From Sediminitomix flava (lineage in GTDB: Bacteria > Bacteroidota > Bacteroidia > Cytophagales > Flammeovirgaceae), in NCBI RefSeq assembly GCF_003149185.1, contig NZ_QGDO01000001.1, positions 124,001 to 188,000 of the forward strand: DNA of 64,000 nt, in the 5' to 3' direction. The position numbers were made by a program, and so were the translations under genes. The notes below the pieces were generated by a model, which saw only the letters and a program-made list of their open reading frames with translations, ran no database searches and was not told the DNA's origin. Each line of letters starts with the position of its first letter. The stretch's first letter is position 1. This document shows positions 43,402 to 53,900 of the stretch, in pieces.

Positions 43402-45759
43402 ATGAACAAAGCAATCACTCACATACTTCAACATAAAATCAAAATAGGAATCAGCCTTTTACTAATCGGCTTCTTTTACCTAATTCCTTTACCCAAACCT
43501 CTTTTCAACGCTCCTTATGTTACTACTTTAGAATCTACAGAAGGAGAACTTCTCAGCGCCATGATCGCCGATGATCAGCAATGGAGATTTCCTGAATCAG
43601 ACTCGATGCCTTATAAATTTGAAAATGCCATTCGTCTTTTCGAAGATGAATACTTTTACTATCACTTTGGAGTAAATCCTATCTCCATAATGAGGGCTAT
43701 ATCCCAAAATATTTCTCAAGGAAGAATTGTAAGTGGGGGAAGTACAATTTCGATGCAAACCATTAGAATGGCATTTGGAAATCAAGAACGTACTTACGGA
43801 CAAAAGCTGATTGAGTTATTTTCAGCCTTAAAACTTGAAGCTTATTACAGTAAAACTGAAATTCTTCAAGCCTATGCTGACCACGCTCCTTTTGGTGGAA
43901 ACATTGTTGGATTAAAAGCTGCTTCTTATAGGTATTTCGGAAGACCAGCCCATAAACTTTCATGGGCAGAAAGTGCAATGTTGGCTATTTTACCGAATAA
44001 TCCCTCATCTATTTTCCCTGGAAAAAATCAAGAAAAACTAAAAGCCAAAAGAGATCGATTACTTCTTAAAATTCATGAAAATGGGTTTCTAACCAAAGAT
44101 GAATTGTATTTAGCCCAACAAGAAAAACTACCCAACTCACTGAAACCTTTACCCAATTCGGCTTATCACCTTTTACATAGAGCGATTTCCGAAGGACATA
44201 AAGGAGAAAATATTAAAAGTACACTCCAATCAAAGTTGCAAAAGGAAGTAGATAGAAAGCTAAATCGATATGCTCGAAGAATGCGCTACAATCAAATTCA
44301 TAATGCAGCAGCCATTGTTTTGGATACCGAAACTGGAAATACTCTAGCCTATGTAGGAAATGCAAAAGGAAATGGAGATCACGGACAACATGTAGATATC
44401 ATTACAGCCCAACGTTCACCTGGTAGCCTTCTGAAGCCAATACTCTATGCCGCAGCATTAGACGAAGGCTTGATTATGCCTAAGCAATTACTCCCCGATA
44501 AGCCACTATTTTATAAAGGTTTCACCCCAAAAAACTTTGATAAAAAATATAGAGGTGTCGTTCCTGCTGATGATGCATTAGTAAGCAGTTTGAACGTTCC
44601 TTTTGTCCATCTACTGTTAGAATACGGTTATGAAAAATTTCATCAGAAGCTTCAAAATATCGGGTTTAAGAGTTTCCACCAACCTGCATATCATTATGGC
44701 CTTTCTATGATTTTGGGAGGTGGTGAAACTTCACTTTGGGAAATTACTTCTGTGTATTCAAGTATGGTAAGAGCCTTGAATAACTATACCGAGAGACCGC
44801 TAAGAAAAGGGTATTCTAAAGAGGACTATCACTCAAATTATTACATACCAAGGTCTAACAATGAAGTTCAAAAACTAGAATCAGATGGTTTTCTACGAGC
44901 ACCTTCTATTCGATATACTTTAGATGCTATGCAAAGAGTAGAACGCCCCGACCAAGAAGCTGGTTGGCAATATTATGGTTCTTCTAAAAATATTGCTTGG
45001 AAAACAGGGACAAGCTACGGCCATAGAGATGCATGGGCTATTGGCATAAATGGAAAATATCTTGTGGGCGTATGGATTGGAAATGCAGATGGAGAAGGAA
45101 GACCAGGACTTACAGGGGTTAGTGCTGCTGCACCCTTAATGTTTGATCTTTTCACATTGGTTGATGGCTCACTAAAACTCGATCAATATTTTGGGGAAGA
45201 AAAACAAGTTTGTTCACAAAGTGGCATGTTAGCCAACAAAAACTGTCAAGAAACTCATACCCTTTTATTGGATGATTACATGACAAAAGGGAATACCTGT
45301 ACCTATCATAAAGTACTGCACCTAAATCAGGAAGAAACGCACCAAGTAAATAGCAGTTGTTATAATTTGTCTGAGATGAAAAACAAAAAGTGGTTTGTTC
45401 TTCCTCCTGTTGAAGCTTGGTATTATCAGAAATTCAAACCGAATTATCAAAGCGTTCCGCCTTACTTAGCCAACTGTGAGCAAACTGAAAGTAAGACTTA
45501 CTTTGATTTGATTTACCCAAGTTCTTTCCGAAAAGTCCATATTCCATTAGATCAAGAAGGACAACTAGGTCAAGTCATCTTTGAAGCTGCACATGAAGAT
45601 GTTCAAACTCAAGTTTATTGGCATTTGGATAACACCTATTTGGGAGTAACCAAAGCCACACATCAAATGGGAATACAAGCTGAAAAAGGAATTCATTTAT
45701 TGACATTAGTCGATGAAATGGGAAATGAAATCAGACAAAAGTTTGAAGTAGTTGATTAA
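43402..45759 (+). CDS. pbpC: Penicillin-binding protein 1C
   Basis: A 785-residue bifunctional murein synthase. One membrane helix (about 16-32) precedes a glycosyltransferase domain with the catalytic Glu in FEDEYFYYHFGVNP and the GGSTISMQT motif. The transpeptidase domain has Ser342-Leu-Leu-Lys345 in SPGSLLKP, SSLN and Lys534 in KTGTS. A C-terminal beta domain of the BiPBP_C kind follows. PBP1C rebuilds peptidoglycan; together with the macroglobulin encoded just before, the pair is thought to defend and mend the envelope. The gene ends in an inverted repeat that includes its stop codon. Confidence 0.95.
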   Translation: MNKAITHILQHKIKIGISLLLIGFFYLIPLPKPLFNAPYVTTLESTEGELLSAMIADDQQWRFPESDSMPYKFENAIRLFEDEYFYYHFGVNPISIMRAISQNISQGRIVSGGSTISMQTIRMAFGNQERTYGQKLIELFSALKLEAYYSKTEILQAYADHAPFGGNIVGLKAASYRYFGRPAHKLSWAESAMLAILPNNPSSIFPGKNQEKLKAKRDRLLLKIHENGFLTKDELYLAQQEKLPNSLKPLPNSAYHLLHRAISEGHKGENIKSTLQSKLQKEVDRKLNRYARRMRYNQIHNAAAIVLDTETGNTLAYVGNAKGNGDHGQHVDIITAQRSPGSLLKPILYAAALDEGLIMPKQLLPDKPLFYKGFTPKNFDKKYRGVVPADDALVSSLNVPFVHLLLEYGYEKFHQKLQNIGFKSFHQPAYHYGLSMILGGGETSLWEITSVYSSMVRALNNYTERPLRKGYSKEDYHSNYYIPRSNNEVQKLESDGFLRAPSIRYTLDAMQRVERPDQEAGWQYYGSSKNIAWKTGTSYGHRDAWAIGINGKYLVGVWIGNADGEGRPGLTGVSAAAPLMFDLFTLVDGSLKLDQYFGEEKQVCSQSGMLANKNCQETHTLLLDDYMTKGNTCTYHKVLHLNQEETHQVNSSCYNLSEMKNKKWFVLPPVEAWYYQKFKPNYQSVPPYLANCEQTESKTYFDLIYPSSFRKVHIPLDQEGQLGQVIFEAAHEDVQTQVYWHLDNTYLGVTKATHQMGIQAEKGIHLLTLVDEMGNEIRQKFEVVD

Positions 45760-45786
45760 ATCTAATGAAATTCAACTACTTCAAAC
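45741..45786. repeat. 15-base perfect inverted repeat overlapping the pbpC stop
   Basis: GTTTGAAGTAGTTGA (45741-45755) and TCAACTACTTCAAAC (45772-45786) are perfect complements with a 16-base loop. The left arm encodes the last residues of PBP1C, and the stop codon lies just past the arm. No T run follows, so it is not a standard terminator; it could stabilise the mRNA end. Confidence 0.7.
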
Positions 45787-45856
45787 ATTAAACATTGAGA
45801 TGGAGAAAGTATTATCTAGATTCTGAGTTAATACAAGATTTAACTTTCTCTATTCT

Positions 45857-47185
45857 ATGAAAGCACTTGACCAAATCAGAAAATACATATCAGGAGATGC
45901 AAAAACGATAGAAGAAAGAACCTTACTTTTTTCCTTATTTTTTGGTGGAATTATATCTAGCTTTTTCTCACTTCTATATTTTGTTAAAGCAATTGATCTA
46001 ATGCATGCATTTTATGTATACTTAATCAGCATCTGCTTCTTAACACTTTTCTATTACTTTAAAATCAAAAAGAACTTTGTAGTTACACTGATCATCTTTT
46101 CATTTTTTGAGATATTCATGGCTGTTTTTGATTGGTATAAATACGGAGGTGTGGACAATGATAATATTGCACTCATTTTCGCAATGATGATCGTTAACCT
46201 AAGTATCATACCTCATAAATTTCATAAATGGGTCTTTACATGCATTCTAACCCTCATACTTACTTTAAACTTCCTAGAATCATTTTTACAGCTTGATTTC
46301 CAGTCAAGAGTTTATCATAAGCATGTCAAAATACATCAAATTGTATTATGTATGATAGCAGCTGCTGTTGTCTTAATCAAATTCAAATCAGATTATCAAA
46401 AAACTAGACTAGAGTTAATTGAAAGTAAAATTGAATTGCAAAAATCACTTCAAAAAGAAAAGGAATTAAATCATATGAAATCAGAATTTATTTCTATGGT
46501 CTCTCACCAATTCAGAACTCCATTAACTTCTATCTATAGCTCTTCAGAATTGATCAACTTAACCGCAAATCATTACCTTCCTAACGACCAAAAAGAAAAA
46601 GCAGCAAAGCAATTTGATCGAATATATTCATCAGTGAACCAACTCAATTCAATGATGGAAAGATTACTTCTGTTTGGGCAAATGGAAGCTAATAAAATGA
46701 CTTTAAACAAAGAATGGAGTAATATTGAAGAATTAACTTTAAAAGTAGTTCGCAGCTTCTACCTTAACTTCCCTTCAGAGCAGTTACCTCAAGTCAGAAC
46801 ACTAGGTGAAAAAAGAGAAGTATTCGTTGATCAGAACCTAATTGAACAAATACTTTTAAATCTCATATCAAACGCTCACAAATACAGTTCTTCAGATAGC
46901 CCGCCTGAAGTACTAATTCATTTTGCACGAGAGACTTTCTCCATAAAAGTTAGAGACTTTGGAATAGGTATTCCTAAAGATGATTTACCATATCTTTTTC
47001 AAGCTTTTCACCGAGCTAAAAATGCAAAAGAGATAAAAGGGACAGGAATAGGGCTAACCTTCGTAAAGAAATTTGTAGAACTTCACGAAGGTTCAGTAAA
47101 AGTAACTAGCAAAGAAAATATTGGCTCTACTTTTAAAATATTATTCCCCTATTCTTCCCAAGAAAATAAACCTTCGTTGGCTTAA
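45857..47185 (+). CDS. Membrane sensor histidine kinase
   Basis: A 442-residue orthodox kinase. Five or six membrane segments fill residues 20-175 with no sizeable outside domain. A short coiled coil (about 185-208) leads to a HisKA domain with His217 in FISMVSHQFRTPLTSI and an ATPase domain with the N box NLISNAHKYSS, DFGIGIP and GTGIGLTFVKKF. The Gln-Phe after His (SHQFRTPL) is a variant found in many Bacteroidota kinases. No response regulator is adjacent, so it is an orphan. Its end overlaps the convergent barrel gene by 4 bases. Confidence 0.92.
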   Translation: MKALDQIRKYISGDAKTIEERTLLFSLFFGGIISSFFSLLYFVKAIDLMHAFYVYLISICFLTLFYYFKIKKNFVVTLIIFSFFEIFMAVFDWYKYGGVDNDNIALIFAMMIVNLSIIPHKFHKWVFTCILTLILTLNFLESFLQLDFQSRVYHKHVKIHQIVLCMIAAAVVLIKFKSDYQKTRLELIESKIELQKSLQKEKELNHMKSEFISMVSHQFRTPLTSIYSSSELINLTANHYLPNDQKEKAAKQFDRIYSSVNQLNSMMERLLLFGQMEANKMTLNKEWSNIEELTLKVVRSFYLNFPSEQLPQVRTLGEKREVFVDQNLIEQILLNLISNAHKYSSSDSPPEVLIHFARETFSIKVRDFGIGIPKDDLPYLFQAFHRAKNAKEIKGTGIGLTFVKKFVELHEGSVKVTSKENIGSTFKILFPYSSQENKPSLA

Positions 47186-48333
47186 GGGCGTTTTCCTATG
47201 CCTGTCACAAATTGTATATAAACATTAGTCGGATTTACTTCTGTCCGCTTGAAATCCTCCCAATAATAATTCAACCTTATTTTTGTATGAGGAGAAATAT
47301 TATACCCAATACTATTGGCAAAGACTTGAGCATAGTTAGCATCTTTATTCAATCTTTGATCTTGAACTAAAAGAGAATAAGAAGACCTCAATACAAATCT
47401 TTTCCAGAGAAGAATATCTACATTTTGTTGTGTATTCACAGTTTTATAGATCTCATTTATCTCGCTATTTTCACCATAAGTAATCATACTTGAAAACTTA
47501 AAGCGTTCTTCAAACTTGTAGCTAAAGTCAGCTCCTCCTCTCCAAATATCCGCGGTTGTACCACTATTAATTTTACTATTTATCTTTCCAACACCTCCTA
47601 TCAAACCAAATTCATATTTCAGATAAGATTGAGTTCCCAGTCGCCCAAAACCTAACCAAGTATTTCGATACTCTACATCCTCAAACCTAACAACAGGATC
47701 TGCATGTTGTACTCTATTCTTCACTAGATTTTCGCACGTAACCAAAGGTTGATTTAATAAACCGCCTGAAGTAAATGAAAATTCTAACTGCATTTTTTGT
47801 GAAATAGGAGACTTAAGAAACAGTCCTAAATCTCTTGAAAATCCTAGGTCACTACTCACTAAATTGGGAGCAAAATTGATGATAGGATCAATACTCGGAT
47901 TATGCCCATAAGGAATTGCCGTCTGACCAATTGTAATAGTTGTTCTATCCCATTTAGTGTTGAACTTCATCCATAAGTCTACTGCCTGAAAATATAAACT
48001 ACCTTCACTTTCCCCTTGGTCATTTCTTCTTTTATCAAATGCTAAAGAAAATCGTGCTTTAGAAGAAGCTAATGCAAAAGCTCTTGTATATCCTTTTTGA
48101 AGTATTCTTCTATTTTTTGCAAAGTATTGCAATGCCAACTGAGATCTTGGCCCAACACTAGAAAAGTCCCAATATTCACCAAATTGATTTTGATGATATC
48201 CTCCATGTAAATTCAGTTGTCCATAAAAAAAGCGAGTTTGTTGCTTCTCCAACTTAATAGAAGACTGTGCTTTTACTCCTAATGAAAGGAATAAAAACAG
48301 TGCTAAAAGCGATGATACCACTTTTAATTTCAT
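47182..48333 (-). CDS. Outer-membrane beta-barrel protein of unknown role
   Basis: A 383-residue protein with a signal peptide ending GVKAQ (about residue 23) and then alternating polar/aromatic strands through the whole chain (FFYGQLNLHGGY, KARFSLAFDKRR, MQLEFSFTSGG, TKIRLNYYWEDF), typical of a 14- to 18-strand porin-like barrel. It ends with a strand finishing in GIGKRP, not the usual terminal Phe, which weakens the barrel call slightly. It lies 24 bases after a lipoprotein gene on the same strand, and the two may form an outer-membrane pair. I do not recognise the family. Confidence 0.7.
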   Translation of the reverse strand: MKLKVVSSLLALFLFLSLGVKAQSSIKLEKQQTRFFYGQLNLHGGYHQNQFGEYWDFSSVGPRSQLALQYFAKNRRILQKGYTRAFALASSKARFSLAFDKRRNDQGESEGSLYFQAVDLWMKFNTKWDRTTITIGQTAIPYGHNPSIDPIINFAPNLVSSDLGFSRDLGLFLKSPISQKMQLEFSFTSGGLLNQPLVTCENLVKNRVQHADPVVRFEDVEYRNTWLGFGRLGTQSYLKYEFGLIGGVGKINSKINSGTTADIWRGGADFSYKFEERFKFSSMITYGENSEINEIYKTVNTQQNVDILLWKRFVLRSSYSLLVQDQRLNKDANYAQVFANSIGYNISPHTKIRLNYYWEDFKRTEVNPTNVYIQFVTGIGKRP

Positions 48334-48357
48334 AGTGAAAAGAGGTTAAAGTTAGGT

Positions 48358-49863
48358 TTAGTAATTATAAAGTCTTTTTCTGATTCTGATTTGTTCTCTG
48401 ATATGCCTTGGTAATTTCACTTTTGCCATCCAAACGGGCATAATTCGCTCATAAGAAAGAACATAGACATCAAGAATATCATGTTCTAAAGATTCGTAGC
48501 TTAAATAAATCTTTTCAACTGCTTTGTATTGATTATTTACCCACTTCCCTGTTTTCTTATCTGTCATCAATACATATTGTTTCTTCTCGTTTGAAATCAA
48601 TTCTGGATCGTAAGAAATTGTATTTTGAACAGGGTTATGCCTTCTACTTTTGGGGTAAGTATTAATTCCAAAAAGTAACCCATACAATTTTTGCTCATTG
48701 ATTAAGGCTAAATCTACATTCCCTATGGTTATTTCATAAGGACTCCATTCTCCAGTCAATTTCAATTGGACATAACCTTCAGAACCTTTTACATCAATCA
48801 CATCTATTTTCACATCATCCATGTGTTTCATCCAAGAGAAATCACAGATTTTGGGAGTAGTCTCGTCATAAAAACCTCGATCTTTAAACTGTGCTAATTT
48901 CACGGTATCATTTAGAATACTTGCATAAGTTTCTTCAGCATACTTTTGTCCGCTGACGATCAAGCCAAACTCATTTTTATAAAACTCCTCAACATCCAAA
49001 GGCTCTAGCTTTTTCTCTGACTGATGCCCAACTTCAATGATTTTTGTTTTTAGAGGATAACGAATAGGGTTTCGTAATTTCTCAAAATCGATAAGAACAT
49101 TTTCTTCTGAAAAGTTTGAAAGACTATCATACCCCATGTCAAGATCAACTTTTTGATTTGGGTTCTTAAGCTGAAATAATACTTTGTAGAGTTCTTGATT
49201 CATGTAAAACCATGAATGAGCTAAAATTCGATTTTGATTCAAGTTTATACCTTGCTTCAATCGATCCGAAAAATCTGAATAATCTTCATAAGTTAGTGCA
49301 AACTCCCACTTCCCTCCTTTCAAACAATTATTAGTCACACTACATCGGTAAGCACCATTACAAAGTGTATGCTCCTCTCCTGTGGACATACAAAAATCAA
49401 ATTCATCATGTTCGGAACGAAAAGTTAAACCAAAGCGATTGAATTCCTCCAGCAGTAACTCTGGGTATTGCATTTTGTCTTTAGCATCAATTTTTGGAAT
49501 CAACTTCAGAAGATCGACTTTGGGAATTAGGACTTGATTGTTTTTTTGATCTGAAAAGATAAGATCAACCAATACTTTACCTCTTGGCATTTTCTCTGCC
49601 AGCTTCAATTCGACAGAAGTAAATCGTAACTCCTGTTTATCTTTGGAATATTCTGGAGCTTTTTCACCAATGTCATACTTGTAGTCATAACCTGGACTGA
49701 GTGCTTCCAGTTTTAGAATTGAATTTGGATGTTTTTTGAATACTTCAAAAACAGAAGTTGGAGGTAAAAATTGTTCTTCTTTGGGCTTACTCCATTGAAA
49801 TGAGTAGCAACCGCCCATTAAGAAAATTAATAGGGTATAAAACAGGTTAGTTCTAGCTTTCAT
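48358..49863 (-). CDS. Uncharacterised lipoprotein, 501 residues
   Basis: The N terminus has a signal and lipobox-like MGGC with Cys19. The rest is soluble and rich in charged residues, with no motif I recognise; a cysteine cluster at about 160-185 (EFDFCMSTGEEHTLCNGAYRC, then VTNNC) could form disulfides in the periplasm or outside. The final segment MTDKKTGKWVNNQYKAVEKI suggests a beta-rich fold. It is first in a two-gene unit with a beta-barrel protein 24 bases downstream, a layout seen for lipoprotein-barrel partners, but its function is unknown. Confidence 0.7.
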   Translation of the reverse strand: MKARTNLFYTLLIFLMGGCYSFQWSKPKEEQFLPPTSVFEVFKKHPNSILKLEALSPGYDYKYDIGEKAPEYSKDKQELRFTSVELKLAEKMPRGKVLVDLIFSDQKNNQVLIPKVDLLKLIPKIDAKDKMQYPELLLEEFNRFGLTFRSEHDEFDFCMSTGEEHTLCNGAYRCSVTNNCLKGGKWEFALTYEDYSDFSDRLKQGINLNQNRILAHSWFYMNQELYKVLFQLKNPNQKVDLDMGYDSLSNFSEENVLIDFEKLRNPIRYPLKTKIIEVGHQSEKKLEPLDVEEFYKNEFGLIVSGQKYAEETYASILNDTVKLAQFKDRGFYDETTPKICDFSWMKHMDDVKIDVIDVKGSEGYVQLKLTGEWSPYEITIGNVDLALINEQKLYGLLFGINTYPKSRRHNPVQNTISYDPELISNEKKQYVLMTDKKTGKWVNNQYKAVEKIYLSYESLEHDILDVYVLSYERIMPVWMAKVKLPRHIREQIRIRKRLYNY

Positions 49864-50132
49864 GTTTGTTAGTTAATTACTTGTACTTCTACAGTGATAA
49901 TTTCCTAAGCTTCCTAAAAGTTTCTGCAACTTATTTTATTCCAATTCCTTTCTATTTTTCTATAATCCTAATTGATGAACCAATAACAATTTCTCTTTTG
50001 ACTCAGCTTTAGTCATTATTGCATAAAAATAAGTTTAAAATCAGATCAGCATCCTAATCTTCCCATTTAAGACAATAGTTTCCGTTCTTAAAAATGCTGT
50101 ATTTCATTTCTTGATGTATCATCTTTTACTCC

Positions 50133-50888
50133 ATGTTAGATACCTTTTTTGTTTTACTGTTTTCTGCTTTATCAAGTACAGGCTCATCGGAGTCTATTAT
50201 TTTGAGTCAGAAAACGAAAACATTAATTCGTCAGGAAATTGAAGACAAGCAAACGAAAAAAGAAGTGGTTCAACTGCTCAACTACTACAAATGGCAACAC
50301 AAAAAATTAAGAAAATTAGAGCAAAAAGAAGAATTAAAATTCATTCGACTTCTTCGAAAAAATCATCATGATTCCGATGAATTTTCGGCTTTAATTAATC
50401 GGTATTTTTTAATTCGTCAGCTCAGACAAGAACTCAGAGTTACTTACGCCATAAAAGTCAAGAATAAAATTTCTGACAATGAATGGGCGAGTCTTCAAAT
50501 AAAAGGAACTGATTTTTTAGCAAAACAATATGACATCAATCAAAATATAAAAAATAGGCTACTAAGAAGAAATAAGAAAATTGATGAAAAAATTGAGAGG
50601 GTAGCTTTTGAACCTCATCGGCAACATCAAATCGATGCGATCATCAATGAAATAAATATTGCAGAACTTAATACCTGGGCTGCTTTTAGTCTTCTGACAG
50701 AAAGAGATCAAAAAATCATTTTCAATAAATACTCTAGTTATCAAGATTACAAAACAATTATGGATAACGCCAATCAGAATCTTCACCAACTGCTAATCAA
50801 TTATGTAGATGGACATTTTCAACTTTTAGAAATCACATCTGAAAATGAATGGCAAAAAATCCAACGAATTATTCGCTTCACTTACTAG
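50133..50888 (+). CDS. Uncharacterised exported helical protein
   Basis: A 251-residue protein. The first 20 residues (LDTFFVLLFSALSSTGSS) look like a weak signal sequence; the rest is lysine- and glutamine-rich and strongly helical, with heptad-like stretches (QTKKEVVQLLNYYKWQHKKLRKLEQKEELKFIRLLRKN). No catalytic motif is visible and I do not recognise a family. A SWIM-SNF2 ATPase gene begins 86 bases downstream on the same strand with no terminator between, so the two may be co-transcribed. If the signal is real, that partnership would be odd, as the ATPase is cytosolic. Confidence 0.6.
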   Translation: MLDTFFVLLFSALSSTGSSESIILSQKTKTLIRQEIEDKQTKKEVVQLLNYYKWQHKKLRKLEQKEELKFIRLLRKNHHDSDEFSALINRYFLIRQLRQELRVTYAIKVKNKISDNEWASLQIKGTDFLAKQYDINQNIKNRLLRRNKKIDEKIERVAFEPHRQHQIDAIINEINIAELNTWAAFSLLTERDQKIIFNKYSSYQDYKTIMDNANQNLHQLLINYVDGHFQLLEITSENEWQKIQRIIRFTY

Positions 50889-50974
50889 AAATTTGAGAAA
50901 GCTTTGAATATAAATTCTACATCATTTAGCGAGAATTTAATACTTTTACTTTTTATCAATCTTTTTACATTTAC

Positions 50975-53900
50975 ATGACTCGTCAAACTTTTGGTAAAAC
51001 GTGGTGGGGAGAAAAGTGGCTGCAAGCTCTTCACAATATCGATTTTGATAATCGCTTAGAAAGAGGGAGAAATTATGCCAACAAAGGAGCTGTAACTCAG
51101 CTATCAATTACAACTGGTAAGATTTCAGCCGAAGTTCAAGGGTCTTTTGGTAAAACTTACGATGTAGAAATAAATGTTCCTGTTTGGGCTAAATCTGAAC
51201 AAGAATTTATTGTCCGTCAACTTCAAGAAAAAAATGAATTCTACATTGCCCTGCTCAACCACCAATTACCCACTCAACTGCTAGACTTTCTTAACCAAAA
51301 TGACCTTCAACTTTTTCCAAAAGAATGGTCAGACTTCAAAATGTCATGTACTTGTCCAGATTGGGCTGTACCTTGTAAACACCTTGCTGCTGTGATTTAC
51401 AAGATTTCAGAAGAAATAGATCGTAACCCATTAATTATACTAAGTTTGAAAGGAATTGAAATTTCAGAATTTGTGGCAGAAGAAAGCTCTTTTGCAACGA
51501 GTTCTAAGCAAGAAAAAATACTTTCTATAAATGACCTCATTTCCTCCAATGAAGAGGATGAAAAAATAGTTGATAAACCCCAAGAAACTACTCAAAAACT
51601 CGATTTCTCTAATATTTCTGAAGTCGAGGAAAAGCTCTTGACTTTACTGAGTGAGAAACCTCTTTTCTACTCAAAAGATTTTAAAATCATCCTAAAAAAG
51701 TCATTAAATGCTACGCACAGACTTGCAAAGGAGATTAAAAAAGAAGTTGAACAAAACAACGATTTTATACCCGAAATCATCAAGGCTGACGAAGGTTATA
51801 TTTGTTTGGATGAAGATGCGCAATTTAAAGCCTTTCTGCTTCACTCCAACCAAGAAATGGAGATGGCTCCGAACCAAGTCTTTAACCCAAGAGGAGTTTT
51901 TGAATATTTACTTCAAATTCCTGAAGATACGATTGGCAGGTACAATCAGCATATTCAAGCAATGCATTACACAGCACAGTTTACGCTAAAACTGATGCTT
52001 GAAAAAGCAATTGTTCCTCAACTGATCAAAACAGAATACGGCTACACCGTCCGTTGGGTTCCTGTTCTCTTAGAGCAAAGAATCAAGAAAAATATTGATG
52101 CGCTAACTTCTATGGCACCTAAAAACCTCCTTCTTATTCAAAAAGAAGAAGGTCTAATTCCGTGTAAGCATTCCGAACAGATTCTACACCTTATCAGTAT
52201 TTGGATCAGTGATGTTGTTCAAGAAGCTTGCTATTCGATTGGAGGAAGTCAAGTGACTGACTCAGATGAAAAAGTGCTAAGACTTTTCTTTAGTGAAGAG
52301 ATTGTAAAATTCAGAAAAGAATGGGATAAAGAAATTCCGAATGCAGTTCACCTATGGCTGCAAAAGATGTTTATCTCTAACCAAACGATTGTTCCTGTTT
52401 TTGTTTTTGCGGAGCGAGAAGATTTGACATTCTCTCTTAAATTGAAAATAAAAGATCAGAAAAAAGGAAAATCAATTGAACTTTCCAAATACCTCAATGA
52501 GCAAGAAAATGCACATAAGAAATTGGAGGTACTGAAAGACTTACACATACTTACTGAGTATTTTCCATCTCTTGAAAAACTTATTTCAGACCCGAAAAGT
52601 GTTGTTACTTTTGATCTTTTGGAATTTGAAGATATCCTATTCAAAATTCTTCCGATTATCGAACTCCTAGGAATTGAGGTGATTCTTCCTAAATCGATGC
52701 AAAAGTTGATTAAGCCTCAACTTTCACTCGAAGTGAAAAGGAATGAAAATGAGCGAGGAAAAGCTCAATTAAGCCTTTCGAGTATGCTAGATTTTGATTG
52801 GAAAATCGCGTTGGGTGATGCTCAAATCAGTGAAGATGAGTTTAAACAACTGATCAGAAATAAAAGTGGGCTCTTGAGATTCAAAAACTTTTATGTTCAC
52901 TTAGAAGCTGAGCAACTCAATAAGCTTCTAAGGCAGCTTGAAAAACCTCCTAAGGTTTCAAGTAATGAATTGTTGCAGACTGCACTTTCGGAACAGTACG
53001 AAGGAACACCGATCAAATTCACTACAGAAATTCAAGAGATCATCACAGAGTTTACTAAAAACTATGATGTAGAATCTCCTAACGGTTTGAAAGCAACTTT
53101 GAGAGCCTATCAGCAAAATGGCTATTCATGGTTGTATAAAAATGCAAGACTTGGAATGGGTTCAATTCTAGCCGATGATATGGGGCTAGGAAAAACACTA
53201 CAGACAATTGCGACACTTCTAAAATTTAAAGAAGATGGACTCTTAGATAAAAAGAAAGCGATAGTAGTTGTTCCAACAAGTTTACTTACAAACTGGGGGA
53301 AAGAGATTATCAAATTTGCTCCCAATCTGGAATTCCATATTTATCATGGGTCTAGTAGAAAACTGAATAAAGAATTTGATGTACTTATCACGACTTATGG
53401 TGTGATGCGTACAGACTTGGAAAAACTCCAGAAGATAAAATGGTTTGTACAGGTTATTGATGAAGCTCAGAACGTGAAAAATGTTTCTGCAGCCCAATCA
53501 AAAGCTACAAAATCGCTCAGATCAGATATTAAGATAGCTCTGAGTGGTACTCCTGTCGAGAACAGATTATCTGAATATTGGAGTATTATGGACTTTGTCA
53601 ATAAAGGCTATCTCGGTACTTCAAGAAAGTTTTCAGATAAATTCGCTAAGCCAATACAGAATGATCACGATCAGAATAAATTGAGCATTTTCAAAAAGAT
53701 TACAGCTCCATTTATTCTCAGAAGATTAAAATCGGACAAGAGTATTATCCAAGATCTACCAGAGAAAATCGAACAGGATATCTTCTGTCATTTGGAAAAA
53801 GAACAAGCTAGTCTTTATCAGAAAACGGTAGATGATACCATCAAATCTATCAATAAAGCGAAAGACGATAAAGACAAAAGAAAAGGATTAGTGCTAAAAT

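Noticed and set aside
45798-45856. GAGAAAGT ... ACTTTCTC inverted repeat before the histidine kinase gene
   Set aside because: Eight-base arms with a long AT-rich spacer and no supporting context; not worth a separate claim.
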